DNA of 64,000 nt from positions 124,001 to 188,000 of the forward strand of contig NZ_QZCH01000003.1 of NCBI RefSeq assembly GCF_003596335.1, in the 5' to 3' direction. Below are positions 31,002 to 41,235 of the stretch, piece after piece (within the stretch, counting starts at the first letter, position 1; each line of letters begins with the position of its first letter). The position numbers were made by a program, and so were the translations under genes. The DNA comes from Motilimonas pumila. Lineage in GTDB: Bacteria > Pseudomonadota > Gammaproteobacteria > Enterobacterales > CBDFNC01. The notes below the pieces were generated by a model that was given only the letters and a program-made list of their open reading frames with translations, had not been told where the DNA came from and searched no databases.

Positions 31002-32363
31002 TTAGGCGCGAAGGAATATCGTCGCCATGCCAAGAAATGAAAATAAGCCGACGACATCTGTGATAGTGGTTAATGCCATGCCTCCGGCTAAAGCAGGGTC
31101 AATGTTGAACTTTTTCATTAGCAGCGGAATGGATACCCCAGCAAGGCCAGCAATGGATAAATTGATGAACATTGCACCGGCTATCACGTAACCGATATTA
31201 ACGTCGCCTTTCCATATCACCACAGCGACGGCTACTAGCAATGCCCAAATAAAGCCATTTAATAAGCCTATCGCCACTTCTTTCCAAATCAGAGTTTTGG
31301 CATTACTGTCGCCAATGTGGCCAACGGCGAGGCCACGAATAACCAAGGCAAGTGTTTGGTTTCCGGCGATGCCGCCCATGCTGGGCACTATGGTCATTAA
31401 AATAGCCAGGGTGGCAATTTCAGAAATAGTCGCTTCAAACATGTTAGACACTGAGGCCGCTAATAATGCTGCACCAAGGTTAACCGTTAACCAAATGGTA
31501 CGTCGCTTGGTGCTTTTTAACACGGGAGCAAAGGTATCTTCGTCATCATCCATGCCGGCCATGCCCATCATAGTATGATCGGCGTCTTCACGTATGATGT
31601 CGACCACGTCATCAATCGTGATCCGTCCAAGCAGTTTATTGTGGTCATCGACCACTGGAGCACTGATTAAGTCGCGGCGCTCAAAAATTTTAGCGACCTC
31701 GCTGTCTTCCATGCCGACAGGGATGGACTCTGCGTTGTGATTCATCACTTCGGCAACAGAGGCGGCTGGATCGCAGGTCAACAAGCTGGCTAAAGGCACT
31801 TCTCCCAATAATTCATCATTTTTGTTGAGTACATAAAGGGCGTCGGTACCGGCAGGGATATCACCTTTTAAACGTAAGTAACGCAATACAACGTCGACGC
31901 TTACGTCTGGCCGTAAGGTGATGGTGTCCGTGTTCATCACGCTACCGGCGGTGTCTTCTGGGTAAGACAATGCTTGCTCGAGTCGCTGCCTGTCTTGCGC
32001 GTCCATTTGTGCGAGCACGTCTTGATACTCAGAGTCATTTAGGCCGCCAAGGACGTAAGCCAAGTCATCCGTATCCATCCCTTCTGTTGCGGCCACCAAG
32101 TTTTCGGTGTCCATCAACGCAAGAATGCTGTCACGAGCGTCTTCGTTGAGCTCTTCGAGAATTTCACCTTGCTGCTCAGCGTCGGTAAGTTGCCACAGTG
32201 ATTTACGTTCGCTTTGGGGCGAAGACTCTAAAATAAGCGCGACGTCTTCTGGGGGAAATTGATGCAGCATGCGCCTGACTTGAACAAACATACCGTTGTT
32301 CAAGGCTTTATTGACTTCAAGCAAGCGCTCTTGAGTTGTTAAATGCTCTAAATTATCTGGCAT
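31002..32363 (-). CDS. mgtE: MgtE-type magnesium transporter
   Basis: This 453-residue protein has a cytoplasmic N domain (about 1-125), two CBS domains (about 130-255), a connecting helix and five membrane segments from about 280 to the end. Conserved channel motifs include PSMGGIAGNQTLA and GGMALTTITDVVG. MgtE is a Mg2+-gated channel for Mg2+ uptake. The start is set at 32363 because GGAAGG lies 7 bases upstream of it but abuts the alternative ATG at 32369. It follows npr on the same strand after about 60 bases. Confidence 0.94.
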   Translation of the reverse strand: MPDNLEHLTTQERLLEVNKALNNGMFVQVRRMLHQFPPEDVALILESSPQSERKSLWQLTDAEQQGEILEELNEDARDSILALMDTENLVAATEGMDTDDLAYVLGGLNDSEYQDVLAQMDAQDRQRLEQALSYPEDTAGSVMNTDTITLRPDVSVDVVLRYLRLKGDIPAGTDALYVLNKNDELLGEVPLASLLTCDPAASVAEVMNHNAESIPVGMEDSEVAKIFERRDLISAPVVDDHNKLLGRITIDDVVDIIREDADHTMMGMAGMDDDEDTFAPVLKSTKRRTIWLTVNLGAALLAASVSNMFEATISEIATLAILMTIVPSMGGIAGNQTLALVIRGLAVGHIGDSNAKTLIWKEVAIGLLNGFIWALLVAVAVVIWKGDVNIGYVIAGAMFINLSIAGLAGVSIPLLMKKFNIDPALAGGMALTTITDVVGLFSFLGMATIFLRA

Positions 32364-32424
32364 AAGCATTCCTTCCCTCTAATTGTTATCGGTACTAATG
32401 GAAGGTAAACGCCATTCATGAAGC

Positions 32425-32700
32425 TTATTCTGCTTCTTCGAACTTATCTTCTATTAGCTGTTTAACCGCATCCATGGCAAGCTGGGCATCCTCTCCGTCA
32501 GCTTCTAAGGTAATGCTTTGACCTTGGCAGGTCTCTAGCATTAATAGCCCCATAACACTGGCTGCTGACGCTTGTTTCTCTCCGTGAATGAGGGTCACGG
32601 TAGCATTAAACTTATTCGCGAGTTCTGCCAGCTTAACGGCGGCCCTTGCGTGTAAGCCTAGTTTATTTTTAATCGTGATGGTTTGTTCAATTGCTGGCAT
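32425..32700 (-). CDS. ptsO: Npr, HPr-like phosphocarrier of the nitrogen PTS
   Basis: This 91-residue HPr-fold protein has the phosphorylatable histidine at residue 17 (GLHARAA) and the conserved second-site segment [11 protein letters not shown]. It accepts phosphate from EI-Ntr and passes it to PtsN. The start lies 14 bases inside the end of rapZ, a tight overlap that indicates co-translation. Order rapZ-npr after ptsN is as in E. coli. Confidence 0.93.
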   Translation of the reverse strand: MPAIEQTITIKNKLGLHARAAVKLAELANKFNATVTLIHGEKQASAASVMGLLMLETCQGQSITLEADGEDAQLAMDAVKQLIEDKFEEAE

Positions 32701-33547
32701 GTTCGACCTTTTCTAAGGTGCGGTGACGTATTTGCACTTTATGCTCGGCACTAAAGAATTCGGCTAAGCGTTCGGCTATAAATACGGACCTATGTTGCCC
32801 GCCGGTGCAGCCTATGGCAATAGTAACATAGCTGCGATTGTTTCTTTCTAAGTGAGGCAGCCAAGTAGTTAATAAATTCTCAATTTGCCAAATAAACTTC
32901 ATCACTAAAGGCTGTTCACTCAGGTATTGCGCCACAGGTTGATCAAGGCCTGTAAAAGGTTTGAGCTCTGGCACCCAATGTGGATTAGGTAAGAAGCGCG
33001 CATCAAATACGTAATCAGCGTCTTTGGTTAGGCCATTTTTGTAACCAAAAGATTCAAACACTAAAATAAGTTCATTGGTTTTTTGGCCTAATACCCTTTG
33101 CTTAATAAGTTCGCTCAATTCATGAATAGATAAATCACTGGTATCTATACGTAAATCAGCGCTTTCGCTAATAGGATGTAATAAGCGAGTTTCCTCGTCG
33201 ATAGCTTGAGACAAAGAAAGCTGCATCTTTGCCAAAGGATGCAAACGGCGCGTTTCGCTATACCTGCGAACCAGAATGCTACTGCTAGCGTCTAAAAAGA
33301 AGGTACTGACGTCGGCTAAACTATCAAGCTGCTTGATCACGTTATCGAGTTGCTCGGTTTCTGGCGGCAAGTTGCGCACATCTACGCTCACGGCGACAGC
33401 TTCAAATTGGCCTTTGAGTCCGGCGATAAGTTCGGGCAATAAGTGTACGGGTAAGTTATCCACGCAATAATAGCCAAGGTCTTCAAGTACTCGAAGGGCA
33501 ACTGTTTTACCTGAGCCAGAGCGACCACTCACTATAATCAGTTTCAT
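32687..33547 (-). CDS. rapZ: RapZ, RNase adapter / nucleotide-binding protein
   Basis: This 286-residue P-loop protein has Walker A GRSGSGKT at residues 8-15 and the C-terminal domain with [11 protein letters not shown] near residue 250. In E. coli RapZ senses glucosamine-6-phosphate and delivers the sRNA GlmZ to RNase E, so controlling glmS. Whether a GlmZ-like RNA exists in this organism cannot be told from this window. It follows ptsN after 16 bases. Confidence 0.95.
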   Translation of the reverse strand: MKLIIVSGRSGSGKTVALRVLEDLGYYCVDNLPVHLLPELIAGLKGQFEAVAVSVDVRNLPPETEQLDNVIKQLDSLADVSTFFLDASSSILVRRYSETRRLHPLAKMQLSLSQAIDEETRLLHPISESADLRIDTSDLSIHELSELIKQRVLGQKTNELILVFESFGYKNGLTKDADYVFDARFLPNPHWVPELKPFTGLDQPVAQYLSEQPLVMKFIWQIENLLTTWLPHLERNNRSYVTIAIGCTGGQHRSVFIAERLAEFFSAEHKVQIRHRTLEKVEHASN

Positions 33548-33563
33548 GTCTTACCTTAGTAAA

Positions 33564-34010
33564 TTAAGAATCACAGATAAGCTGATACAGCTCATCATCA
33601 GACGTAGCTGCGCGCAATTGACGACAGATCTTTTTATCGCTGAGCTTTTCGGCAATCAAGGCCAAGGTTTTAAGGTGTTGACTGCACTGGCTTTCAGGCA
33701 CCAAAACGGCAAATAATAAATCTACTGTTTGATTATCTATAGCATTAAAATCAATCGCTTGCTCGCATTGAATAAAAATACCCGTAACGGGGTGATCGTC
33801 TGAAATGCGGGCATGAGGGATCGCGATACCGGCGCCAACACCCGTTGTGCCCATTTTTTCTCGAGCCAGTAAGCTTTCAAATAACACTTTTGGTTCAATT
33901 GCTAACTTAGCGCCGGCAATTTCACTGATTAACTCTAATGCTCGTTTTTTGCTCGAACAAGGCACCACGCTTTTGGTGCACTCTTGCGTGAGAAGATGAC
34001 TTATTTCCAT
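33564..34010 (-). CDS. ptsN: PtsN, nitrogen-PTS EIIA component
   Basis: This 148-residue EIIA-Ntr domain carries the active histidine at residue 66 (AIPHARI). PtsN receives phosphate from Npr and, in enterobacteria, regulates potassium transport and other processes. Upstream toward rpoN there is a 242-base interval where hpf would be expected; the start has only a weak RBS. Confidence 0.93.
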   Translation of the reverse strand: MEISHLLTQECTKSVVPCSSKKRALELISEIAGAKLAIEPKVLFESLLAREKMGTTGVGAGIAIPHARISDDHPVTGIFIQCEQAIDFNAIDNQTVDLLFAVLVPESQCSQHLKTLALIAEKLSDKKICRQLRAATSDDELYQLICDS

Positions 34011-34252
34011 ATGACTACTATCGCTTCAGCTGTCCTTGGTTCTGAGGCTGGCTGGCCCAATATTGCTTCATTGATTCTATCTCTTGCCACATTCGGGCCA
34101 GATGGTTGTTTTGATGGCCAACGGCCCCCTAAGATGGGAGCGCTCTTTGACGTATCCGTTATCGCGGTATTATCAATGCAGTTGCAACCTCGTTCAAGTA
34201 GAACTGATTTTTTTCTGCACAATTGATCATGGAACAGGGTATTGAGCGATAT
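34011..34252 (-). other. rpoN-ptsN interval lacking hpf
   Basis: In E. coli and many relatives hpf lies here. These 242 bases are too short for it and none of the frames reads like HPF. On the minus strand, a frame opening after a stop near 34129 and ending with a TAG at 34018-34020 encodes a plausible-looking tail (MWQEIESMKQYWASQPQNQG from 34092). It stops 7 bases before ptsN. I do not recognise it; it could be the remnant of a lost gene, a leader peptide or chance. Confidence 0.45.
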
Positions 34253-35701
34253 TTACAGCAAACTCTTGCGTTGGTTTGAGGGCGGGATCCCTAATGACTC
34301 GCGGTATTTGGCTATGGTTCGCCGGGCAACCTTGATGCCTTGGTCTGCCAGTAATTGAGTGATTTTACTGTCACTCAGAGGCTTTGCGGGTGTTTCTGCT
34401 GCGACCAATTTTTTTATTAATGCACGAATGGCAGTCGAGGAGCATTCTCCTCCACCATCAGTGGCTACGTGGCTTGAGAAGAAGTACTTGAGCTCGTATA
34501 TGCCCCTTGGAGTGTGCATGTATTTTTGCGTAGTGACACGAGAAATGGTGGACTCATGCATCTCTACTGCTTCAGCCACATCATTGAGCACCATAGGTTT
34601 CATCGCTTCATCGCCGTACTCAAAAAAGGCGATTTGATGTTGTACGATACAGTTAGACACTTTTAATAAGGTATCGTTTCGGCTTTCTAAGCTTTTGATA
34701 AACCACTTAGCTTCTTGCAAGTGGCTGCGAATAAATTGACTGTCGTCGGTATTACTGGTTTGTTTAGCAAAAGCGGCGTACTCAGCATTTACCTTGATTT
34801 TAGGCACAGAGTCAGGGTTGAGTTCTACCACCCAACGGCCCGATTTTTTTTGTACCGACACATCTGGAATAATGTATTGAGCATCTGACTCAACGATGGC
34901 GTTACCGGGACGAGGCTCTAAGGTGTGAATTAAGCGCATCACTTCTCGCAGCTCCGCTTCTTTGAGCTTCGTTTGGCGGCTTAATGTGCGATAATCACGG
35001 TTTGCCAGTAAGTCCATGTGTTGTTTGATAATATCAATGGCTTGCTGGCGCCACTTTACTTCAGGACTGATTTGCTGTAGCTGAATAAGCATGCACTCTT
35101 GTGGAGAGCGGGCTGCTACGCCCAGAGGGTCAAAGTGCTGGATACGTTTTAGCACTGCTTCTACTTCTTCAAGTTCAACCTCTAGCTCTACTTCTTCTGA
35201 GACGACGCTTTCAAGGATATCTTGACTGCTGACGGTCAGGTAACCCGACTCGTCGATGGCATCAATTATGGCTAAGGCTATGGCTTGGTCTGTTTCTGAA
35301 AAAGGCGTGAGGGTCATCTGCCATAATAAATGGTCGTGCAAATTATTTGACGTTTCACCCTGATAGACAAAATCTGCATCTTCGCCACCTGAGCCGACAC
35401 CACTGCTGCCGGTTGGCGCCGAGGTATAAGTATCATCCCAGGTTGAGTCAGTAGGGAGGTCGTCAGGCAGGTCTGTTTGAGCCATTGCCTCTGATGAGTC
35501 TATTTGCGACAGGTCTTTGTCTTGGTCTAATGAGTCTATCTGGCCATTATCTTCTGCTTCGAGCAACGGATTAGCTTCAAGGGCTTCTTGAATTTCTTGT
35601 TGTAGATCCAAAGTCGATAATTGCAGCAAACGAATCGCTTGCTGCAACTGTGGGGTCATCGTTAATTGCTGACCCAGTTTAAGCTGAAGGGTTGGCTTCA
35701 T
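34253..35701 (-). CDS. rpoN: RpoN, sigma-54 factor
   Basis: This 482-residue sigma-54 has the Gln/Leu-rich region I ([20 protein letters not shown] at residues 6-25), which interacts with activator ATPases. An acidic region II (about 45-115) follows, then core-binding and helix-turn-helix regions, and the C-terminal RpoN box [14 protein letters not shown] near 462 that reads the -24 element. It is expected to control motility and nitrogen genes. It lies 48 bases after lptB in the same direction. Confidence 0.97.
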   Translation of the reverse strand: MKPTLQLKLGQQLTMTPQLQQAIRLLQLSTLDLQQEIQEALEANPLLEAEDNGQIDSLDQDKDLSQIDSSEAMAQTDLPDDLPTDSTWDDTYTSAPTGSSGVGSGGEDADFVYQGETSNNLHDHLLWQMTLTPFSETDQAIALAIIDAIDESGYLTVSSQDILESVVSEEVELEVELEEVEAVLKRIQHFDPLGVAARSPQECMLIQLQQISPEVKWRQQAIDIIKQHMDLLANRDYRTLSRQTKLKEAELREVMRLIHTLEPRPGNAIVESDAQYIIPDVSVQKKSGRWVVELNPDSVPKIKVNAEYAAFAKQTSNTDDSQFIRSHLQEAKWFIKSLESRNDTLLKVSNCIVQHQIAFFEYGDEAMKPMVLNDVAEAVEMHESTISRVTTQKYMHTPRGIYELKYFFSSHVATDGGGECSSTAIRALIKKLVAAETPAKPLSDSKITQLLADQGIKVARRTIAKYRESLGIPPSNQRKSLL

Positions 35702-35749
35702 TGATATCCTGTTTATAGGCGCTAAGGCAAACCATGCTTGCCTTTAAAA

Positions 35750-36475
35750 CTATAGCTTGAATTGATCCCCGAGGTAGACACGTTTAACTTGTTCATTGGC
35801 CAAAATTTCTTCTGGCTTACCCACGGCAATCATCTCTCCATGGCTCACTATATAGGAATATTCACATACATCCAGTGTTTCCCGCACGTTATGATCTGTG
35901 ATTAATACGCCTAGACCACGGTCTCTCAGGTGTTCAATGATTTTTTTGATATCTATTACAGAGATCGGATCAACACCTGCAAAGGGTTCGTCAAGTAAGA
36001 TAAATTGCGGGTCGGCTGCCAGTGCTCGGGCTATTTCAACGCGCCTTCTTTCACCACCTGAAAGTGACATCCCTTTGTTGTTTTTTATATGCGTAATGTG
36101 AAATTCTTCAAGTAGCTCATTGAGACGGTCTTGTTTTTGTTCGTGACTTAGCTCACTGCGTGTTTCAAGAATAGCCATGATATTTTGAGTCACGGTAAGA
36201 CGACGAAAGATCGAGGCTTCTTGGGGAAGGTAGCCGATGCCTTTCTGCGCTCGAACATGCATAGGTTGACCTGATATTTCTTCTTGATCGATAAAGATTT
36301 GGCCTTCGTCGCGCTTAACTAAGCCTACCACCATGTAAAAAGTTGTTGTTTTGCCAGCACCGTTTGGTCCGAGTAAACCAACAATCTGGCCTGTTTTTAC
36401 CCGCAAACTGACCCCGTTTACCACGCGGCGGCTTTTATAACTTTTCGCTAAGTTTTTTGCTTCTAAGGTTGCCAT
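35750..36475 (-). CDS. lptB: LptB, ATPase of the LPS export ABC transporter
   Basis: This 241-residue ABC ATPase has Walker A GPNGAGKT at residues 36-43, signature LSGGERRR near 137 and Walker [11 protein letters not shown] near 157, with the switch His in ITDHNVRE. It powers extraction of LPS from the inner membrane with LptFG, which are encoded elsewhere. The start overlaps the lptA stop by one base. Confidence 0.97.
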   Translation of the reverse strand: MATLEAKNLAKSYKSRRVVNGVSLRVKTGQIVGLLGPNGAGKTTTFYMVVGLVKRDEGQIFIDQEEISGQPMHVRAQKGIGYLPQEASIFRRLTVTQNIMAILETRSELSHEQKQDRLNELLEEFHITHIKNNKGMSLSGGERRRVEIARALAADPQFILLDEPFAGVDPISVIDIKKIIEHLRDRGLGVLITDHNVRETLDVCEYSYIVSHGEMIAVGKPEEILANEQVKRVYLGDQFKL

Positions 36476-36981
36476 TAATCCGCCGACTTATCTGATTTTT
36501 TTGACTCAAATTGTGCGGGAGTAAACACGGTTCGTGTTTGCTGATTACCTTTTTTGCCTTCGATCTTACGAGAGCTGATGTCGTAAGTAATTTTTTCGGC
36601 TTTATAGCTGCTGTCGAGCTGACTTATTACGGCATTGTTGCTAAGAATAATTTTATTCGTTGCCTTAACATAACGAATTTCTTGGGCCTGGGCATTGATT
36701 GGTTTACCGTCATCCATCATCTGATAGAAGGTTGCCGGGTTACCCGTGGAAATCATAATTTCACCGGTTTTTTCACGAATACCAATGAGTTTATCCCCGG
36801 TCATTTTTATGCTGCCTTGAGTGGCTACAACGTTACCAAAGAAGGTGGTGGTATTTGAGTTCAAATCTACGGTATTGGAGTCTGCGTAAATATTGATTGG
36901 CTGCTGCGAGTCAGAAGCTAACGCCAAAGCTTGGCTACTGAATAATGTTAGGCTTAAAAGCGCGATGTTAAGGTTTGTCAT
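36475..36981 (-). CDS. lptA: LptA, periplasmic LPS transport protein
   Basis: This 168-residue OstA-like protein has a signal peptide ending near ALALA (about residue 22), then a beta-jellyroll bridge domain. Characteristic segments are [15 protein letters not shown] and [13 protein letters not shown]. It forms the periplasmic filament between LptC and LptD. Its start lies 14 bases inside lptC. Confidence 0.94.
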   Translation of the reverse strand: MTNLNIALLSLTLFSSQALALASDSQQPINIYADSNTVDLNSNTTTFFGNVVATQGSIKMTGDKLIGIREKTGEIMISTGNPATFYQMMDDGKPINAQAQEIRYVKATNKIILSNNAVISQLDSSYKAEKITYDISSRKIEGKKGNQQTRTVFTPAQFESKKSDKSAD

Positions 36982-37522
36982 TTAAATAAGTCGCCGTTAC
37001 GTTGGTTAATAGCGAGGCTCGTTGATCATCTAGATTGGCAAATAAGCCCTTGCCTCGTTGTTCGATTTGATCTCCATAGAAAGTTACAAGCTCTTTGCTG
37101 TGTAATTCATTTTTAAGTAAGTCTATGCTTATTTTTTCAGTTTTAATTAAATGAATATGTTGGTCATGAGTTAAGTTAGAGGCTTTTACTTGATCAATCA
37201 ACTCTAGAGTTGATTGTTGATGAAGCGTGCCATTAAGACTGTTTATCTGCCAAATTGTCTGTTTATTATTTCGAAATACAGTGACATCGGGTTGTTCAAA
37301 CTGTGTGACTTCTTTAGTCCTAAAATACGTGATTTTATTGGCTTTTACCGTGTAGTCTAATTGTCCAAGAGGATTGTAAGTGTCCGTAGTGGTATTCTTT
37401 GCAACAAAGTAGGGCTGTGAAGGGTCTATAGGTTGTGTTTCTTTCTGCTCTTGGCCAAAAAAACGCCACAAGGCTAATGATAAAATGAAGCAACAAAATG
37501 TACTGACATTAAGCTTATTCAT
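36968..37522 (-). CDS. lptC: LptC, LPS export bitopic protein
   Basis: This 184-residue protein has an N-terminal membrane helix at about 7-23 and a periplasmic OstA-like domain. The motif YTVKANKITYF near 57 and the TFYGDQIEQRGKG segment near 148 fit the family. It passes LPS from LptBFG to LptA. It overlaps kdsC by 4 bases and lptA by 14 bases. Confidence 0.92.
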   Translation of the reverse strand: MNKLNVSTFCCFILSLALWRFFGQEQKETQPIDPSQPYFVAKNTTTDTYNPLGQLDYTVKANKITYFRTKEVTQFEQPDVTVFRNNKQTIWQINSLNGTLHQQSTLELIDQVKASNLTHDQHIHLIKTEKISIDLLKNELHSKELVTFYGDQIEQRGKGLFANLDDQRASLLTNVTATYLNDKP

Positions 37523-38067
37523 ACGCTTGTGCCTTGTGCACTGTGGAGTTTACCTCTTGCCAATAATAATAAATCACAACACTCTCTGACCGCGCCATAG
37601 CCCCCTTTTATATTAGTCTGATAGTGAGCTTGTTGCACTACGAGTGGGTGAGCATCATTGACCGCGACCGCGAGGCCAACTTGATTCATGACGCTGAGGT
37701 CAATCACGTCGTCGCCAATATAGGCCACTTCGTCCGCATTGACAGAAAGTTGTTGCAGCAACTGTTGAAAGGCGATGTCTTTGTTATCTTGGCCTTGGTA
37801 AATATAAGGGACGCCTAAAGCAGACATACGGTTATGTACAATTTGAGATTTTCTGCCAGTAATAACGGCTACGTCAATACCTGCATTTAATACCGCTTTA
37901 ATGCCAAAACCGTCACGGGTATGAAAAGCTTTTAACTCTTCACCTTGGTTACCCATGTAAATTCGGCCATCAGAAAACACTCCATCAATATCGCAAATAA
38001 GCAACTTTATCTGTTCAAACTGTCGTAAAACGCTGAGTGAGATGTCGCCATAAGGAGTGTTTTTCAT
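37519..38067 (-). CDS. kdsC: KdsC, KDO-8-phosphate phosphatase
   Basis: This 182-residue HAD phosphatase has its nucleophile and acid/base aspartates in the motif ICDIDGVFSDG (D26 and D28), and motif III/IV is YIGDDVIDLSVM. It removes phosphate from KDO-8-P in the synthesis of the LPS inner-core sugar KDO. The start at 38067 has a GGAAAGG RBS; a longer frame to 38118 would overlap yrbG. In E. coli kdsD sits between yrbG and kdsC; here the gap is 16 bases, so kdsD is absent from this site. Confidence 0.95.
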   Translation of the reverse strand: MKNTPYGDISLSVLRQFEQIKLLICDIDGVFSDGRIYMGNQGEELKAFHTRDGFGIKAVLNAGIDVAVITGRKSQIVHNRMSALGVPYIYQGQDNKDIAFQQLLQQLSVNADEVAYIGDDVIDLSVMNQVGLAVAVNDAHPLVVQQAHYQTNIKGGYGAVRECCDLLLLARGKLHSAQGTSV

Positions 38068-38083
38068 TCGCTGGCCTTTCCGC

Positions 38084-39046
38084 TTAAATGCTATAAAAAA
38101 GTAAAAATTGGTAAGCAATAAAGCAGCTTAGCAAAATTCCACCCTCAAAGCGCGAGATTTGCTTTATTTTACCGTTGCCGGCAACAACCAGCAGTAGCAA
38201 GGTTACGCCAAGCATTACGAACATATCTCGCCCTGCTGCATCAGGCGCTATTTCACCTGGCGCAATTATGCCTGGAAGTGCTAATACCGCCAAAATGTTA
38301 AAGATGTTTGAGCCAACGATGTTCCCAAGAGCCAAGTCGCCTTCGTTTTTGAGCACGCTAGCCACACAGGCTGCTAACTCGGGCAAACTGGTGCCTATAG
38401 CAATGATTGTTAAGCCAATAACGAGCTCTGAAATGCCAAAGTGGCGGGCAATGCCAATCGCTGAGTCGACTAAAACATCAGAGCTGTATATTAACAGGCC
38501 TAAGCCAAATACAGTCCAAAATACCGATTTCCACAAAGGAACGTCCGCGGGAATTTCTTCTTCTAACTCCTCCACCAAGGGGTCGTCTGTTTGAGGCGAT
38601 TTAAGTGATAAGTAGGTTAGACCGCCAATGGACATGAAAAAGCCCACCATTAGAATGCTGCCTTCAACACGAGTGAAATTAACGTCCCATAATACATATG
38701 CCGCAATCAAACTGGTCACAAGCACCATAGGTAATTCGCGGCGCATCACAGTTGACGCAACGAGCATGGGCTTGAGCAGCGCGGTAATGCCTAATACTAA
38801 GGTAATATTCGTAATATTAGAGCCAATCGCATTACCAATAGCGGTATCTGGGTTGCCTTTTAAACTGGCAGCAGCTGAAACCATCATCTCAGGGGCTGAA
38901 GAGCCCATTGCGACAATAGTTAAACCAATGATTAAGGGAGAAAGGCCTAAGTTACGCGCAATCGCAGAGGCGCCATAGACAAATTTATCGGCGCTCCATA
39001 CTAAACCGATTAATCCAAGAATCAGCCAAACAATATTTGCTTCCAT
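38084..39046 (-). CDS. yrbG: YrbG-type calcium/sodium antiporter
   Basis: This 320-residue protein of the CaCA family has two homologous halves, each with the alpha repeat: GSSAPEMM and GNAIGSNITN in the first, GTSLPELA and GNIVGSNIFN in the second. About ten membrane segments are present, with an acidic cytosolic loop in the middle (VEELEEEIPAD). The true physiological cation is uncertain. It is divergent from mlaF, as in E. coli. Confidence 0.92.
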   Translation of the reverse strand: MEANIVWLILGLIGLVWSADKFVYGASAIARNLGLSPLIIGLTIVAMGSSAPEMMVSAAASLKGNPDTAIGNAIGSNITNITLVLGITALLKPMLVASTVMRRELPMVLVTSLIAAYVLWDVNFTRVEGSILMVGFFMSIGGLTYLSLKSPQTDDPLVEELEEEIPADVPLWKSVFWTVFGLGLLIYSSDVLVDSAIGIARHFGISELVIGLTIIAIGTSLPELAACVASVLKNEGDLALGNIVGSNIFNILAVLALPGIIAPGEIAPDAAGRDMFVMLGVTLLLLVVAGNGKIKQISRFEGGILLSCFIAYQFLLFYSI

Positions 39047-39118
39047 ATAATGTGCTACTTGATGTGTCCAAAAGGGTAAAACTCCATTTTCCCGTTTATC
39101 TCGGCAAAAGTGAAGGGT

Positions 39119-39147
39119 TTGAGTATGTTAATTATTACACATACAAT
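39119..39147 (+). promoter_or_regulatory. Putative sigma-70 promoter for mlaFEDCB
   Basis: TTGAGT at 39119-39124 and TACAAT at 39142-39147 are separated by exactly 17 bases. Transcription would start about 25 bases before the mlaF ATG at 39178. It lies in the 131-base divergent yrbG-mlaF region. Confidence 0.6.
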
Positions 39148-39177
39148 ATAAGCAGATTAATCAGAGTATTTCGATAT

Positions 39178-39975
39178 ATGCCACAGTTAGTTGCCATTAA
39201 GGATATGAGCTTTGCCCGTGACGAACGCGTTTTGTTCCAAGGGCTTGATTTAACCATTGAACAAGGCAAAATCACGGCGATTTTAGGCCCTAGTGGCATT
39301 GGCAAGACCACCTTGCTTAAATTGATTGCGGGGCAATTAACGCCGTCTTCTGGTGATATCCGGTTTGCTGGTGAGTCGGTTGTGACAGCTTCGCGTAAGC
39401 AGTTATTTCAAATGCGGCGTAAAATGGGCTTGTTATTTCAGTCCGGAGCACTGTTTCCTGAGTTAACCGTGTTTGAGAATGTTGCCTTTCCGTTGCGTGA
39501 GCATCACCAGCTCGCCGAGCCTGTGTTGCGCACTTTAGTGCAAATGAAATTGGAAGCCGTTGGCTTGCGCGGCGCGGAATCAATGCTTGCCACCGAACTT
39601 TCCGGGGGCATGGCGCGAAGGGTCGCTTTGGCGCGGGCGATAGCCTTAGATCCTGAACTTATTATGTATGATGAACCATTTGCTGGCCAAGACCCTATAT
39701 CTATGGGAGTGCTGGTTAAGCTTATACGTGATTTGAACCACAGCTTGGGGCTGACATCAGTTGTCGTGAGCCATGACGTTCAGGAAGTTTTAGAAATAGC
39801 CGACTATGTTTATGTTTTGGCAGATAAAAAAATTATTGCACGAGGAACCCCCGAAGATATTGCTGCGAATCAAGATGAAAAACTGGTGCAATTTATTCAA
39901 GGTTTGCCTAATGGCCCAGTGCCATTTCATTACCCTGCGAGTCACTTTATCAAGGATCTAACGAGTACATTATGA
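39178..39975 (+). CDS. mlaF: MlaF, ATPase of the phospholipid-trafficking ABC complex
   Basis: This 265-residue ABC ATPase has Walker A GPSGIGKT at residues 37-44, signature LSGGMARR near 140 and Walker [13 protein letters not shown] near 161. It drives the MlaFEDB complex that maintains outer-membrane asymmetry. The longest frame starts at 39037, but the ATG at 39178 matches the family N-terminus and lies downstream of the promoter. It overlaps mlaE by 4 bases. Confidence 0.95.
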   Translation: MPQLVAIKDMSFARDERVLFQGLDLTIEQGKITAILGPSGIGKTTLLKLIAGQLTPSSGDIRFAGESVVTASRKQLFQMRRKMGLLFQSGALFPELTVFENVAFPLREHHQLAEPVLRTLVQMKLEAVGLRGAESMLATELSGGMARRVALARAIALDPELIMYDEPFAGQDPISMGVLVKLIRDLNHSLGLTSVVVSHDVQEVLEIADYVYVLADKKIIARGTPEDIAANQDEKLVQFIQGLPNGPVPFHYPASHFIKDLTSTL

Positions 39976-40745
39976 TACAAGGGATTGTCCGAACGGGCGC
40001 TTCAACCCTCCATGTTATTGGTCAATTGGGGTTGGCTGTTGTCATGCTTTTGAGAGCATTGGCATGCGCGCCTAACGCTAAGTTTTTACGCTTGGTGACC
40101 GCTCAAGTGTACTTTCTTGGTGTGCTGTCTTTGCCTATTATTTTGGTTGCTGGCTTATTTATCGGCATGGTACTTGGACTGCAAGGCTACAACGTATTAG
40201 TTGGTTATTCCGCAGAGCAGAGCTTAGGTACTATGGTCGCATTAGCTTTATTGCGCGAACTTGGGCCTGTGGTAACGGCATTGTTGTTTGCGGGGCGTGC
40301 GGGCTCGGCGTTAACGGCTGAAGTTGGACTAATGAAGTCGACGGAGCAATTAGCCAGCATGGAAATGATGGCAGTGGACCCATTAAAGCGAATTATTGCG
40401 CCGCGTTTTTGGGGCGGGGTGATCGCGATGCCTTTGTTAGCATTTTTATTTTCAATGATCGCTATTTGGGGCGGCAGTTTAGTCGGCGTAGACTGGAAGG
40501 GTATTGATAGTGGTGGCTTTTGGGCGGTGATGCAAGCCAGTGTTAATGTCTACGAGGACATCTTTTTCGGCTTTTTGAAAAGTTTAATATTTGCTTTAGT
40601 TATTTGTTGGATAGCGTTATTTAATGGCTTTTATTGTCAGCCATCTTCATTGGGAATTAGCCAAGCTACGACCAAAACCGTGGTCAATTCTTCGCTGTTA
40701 GTTTTAGCTTTAGATTTTGTATTAACCATTTTTATGTATGGTTGA
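39972..40745 (+). CDS. mlaE: MlaE, permease of the phospholipid-trafficking complex
   Basis: This 257-residue MlaE-family permease has about five membrane segments. The conserved motifs include [20 protein letters not shown] (about residues 94-114) and the [13 protein letters not shown] segment near 122. It forms the transmembrane core with MlaF, MlaB and the MlaD hexamer. It overlaps mlaF by 4 bases, and its stop abuts the mlaD region. Confidence 0.95.
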   Translation: MIQGIVRTGASTLHVIGQLGLAVVMLLRALACAPNAKFLRLVTAQVYFLGVLSLPIILVAGLFIGMVLGLQGYNVLVGYSAEQSLGTMVALALLRELGPVVTALLFAGRAGSALTAEVGLMKSTEQLASMEMMAVDPLKRIIAPRFWGGVIAMPLLAFLFSMIAIWGGSLVGVDWKGIDSGGFWAVMQASVNVYEDIFFGFLKSLIFALVICWIALFNGFYCQPSSLGISQATTKTVVNSSLLVLALDFVLTIFMYG

Positions 40746-40759
40746 TGTTAGGAAAGGGT

Positions 40760-41230
40760 ATGTCTGAGAAAAAGTTACATTTTTTTGTGGGGTGTTTTGT
40801 ACTTTCAGCCTGTGCAGCTTTGTTGCTGTTAGTGTTAAAAGTTGCGGGCTTTAACTTAACGGGTCAGTCTGATACATATCAGTTAGTAGCCAAATTTGAC
40901 AATATTGGGGGGCTCAAGCCTCGCTCGCCGGTTAAAGTCGGGGGGGTAGTTGTCGGACGAGTTGAGTCGATAGACCTTGAAACCGAAACTTATACCCCCA
41001 TTGTGACATTGAGCATGTTCAAAAAGTACGGTTATTATCCTGAAACCAGTTCAGCGGCGATTTTGACCGCAGGGTTACTGGGGGAACAGTTTATTGGCCT
41101 CAGAGCCGGTTTTATTGACGAGGACATCGTCATGCTCGAACAAGGCGACGAAATTGAGGATACCAAGTCAGCCCTTGTGCTCGAAGATTTGATCGGACAA
41201 TTTTTATATTCAATTCAAGACAAGGAATAA
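40760..41230 (+). CDS. mlaD: MlaD, MCE-domain substrate-binding component
   Basis: This 156-residue protein has one N-terminal membrane helix at about 7-27 and a single MCE domain at about 36-115 (FDNIGGLKPRSPVKVGG). The start is placed at 40760, where GGAAAGG lies at proper distance; ATG at 40745, overlapping the mlaE stop, and a TTG at 40742 are alternatives. MlaD hexamers form a hydrophobic channel for phospholipids in the periplasm. Confidence 0.94.
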   Translation: MSEKKLHFFVGCFVLSACAALLLLVLKVAGFNLTGQSDTYQLVAKFDNIGGLKPRSPVKVGGVVVGRVESIDLETETYTPIVTLSMFKKYGYYPETSSAAILTAGLLGEQFIGLRAGFIDEDIVMLEQGDEIEDTKSALVLEDLIGQFLYSIQDKE

Positions 41231-41235
41231 GCCTG

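Noticed and set aside
33984-34226. Plus-strand frame of 80 codons in the rpoN-ptsN interval
   Set aside because: It starts inside ptsN on the other strand, has no recognisable motif and runs against transcription of the cluster.
39037-39177. Longer N-terminus for MlaF
   Set aside because: The extra 47 residues do not fit the family and the predicted promoter lies inside this stretch.
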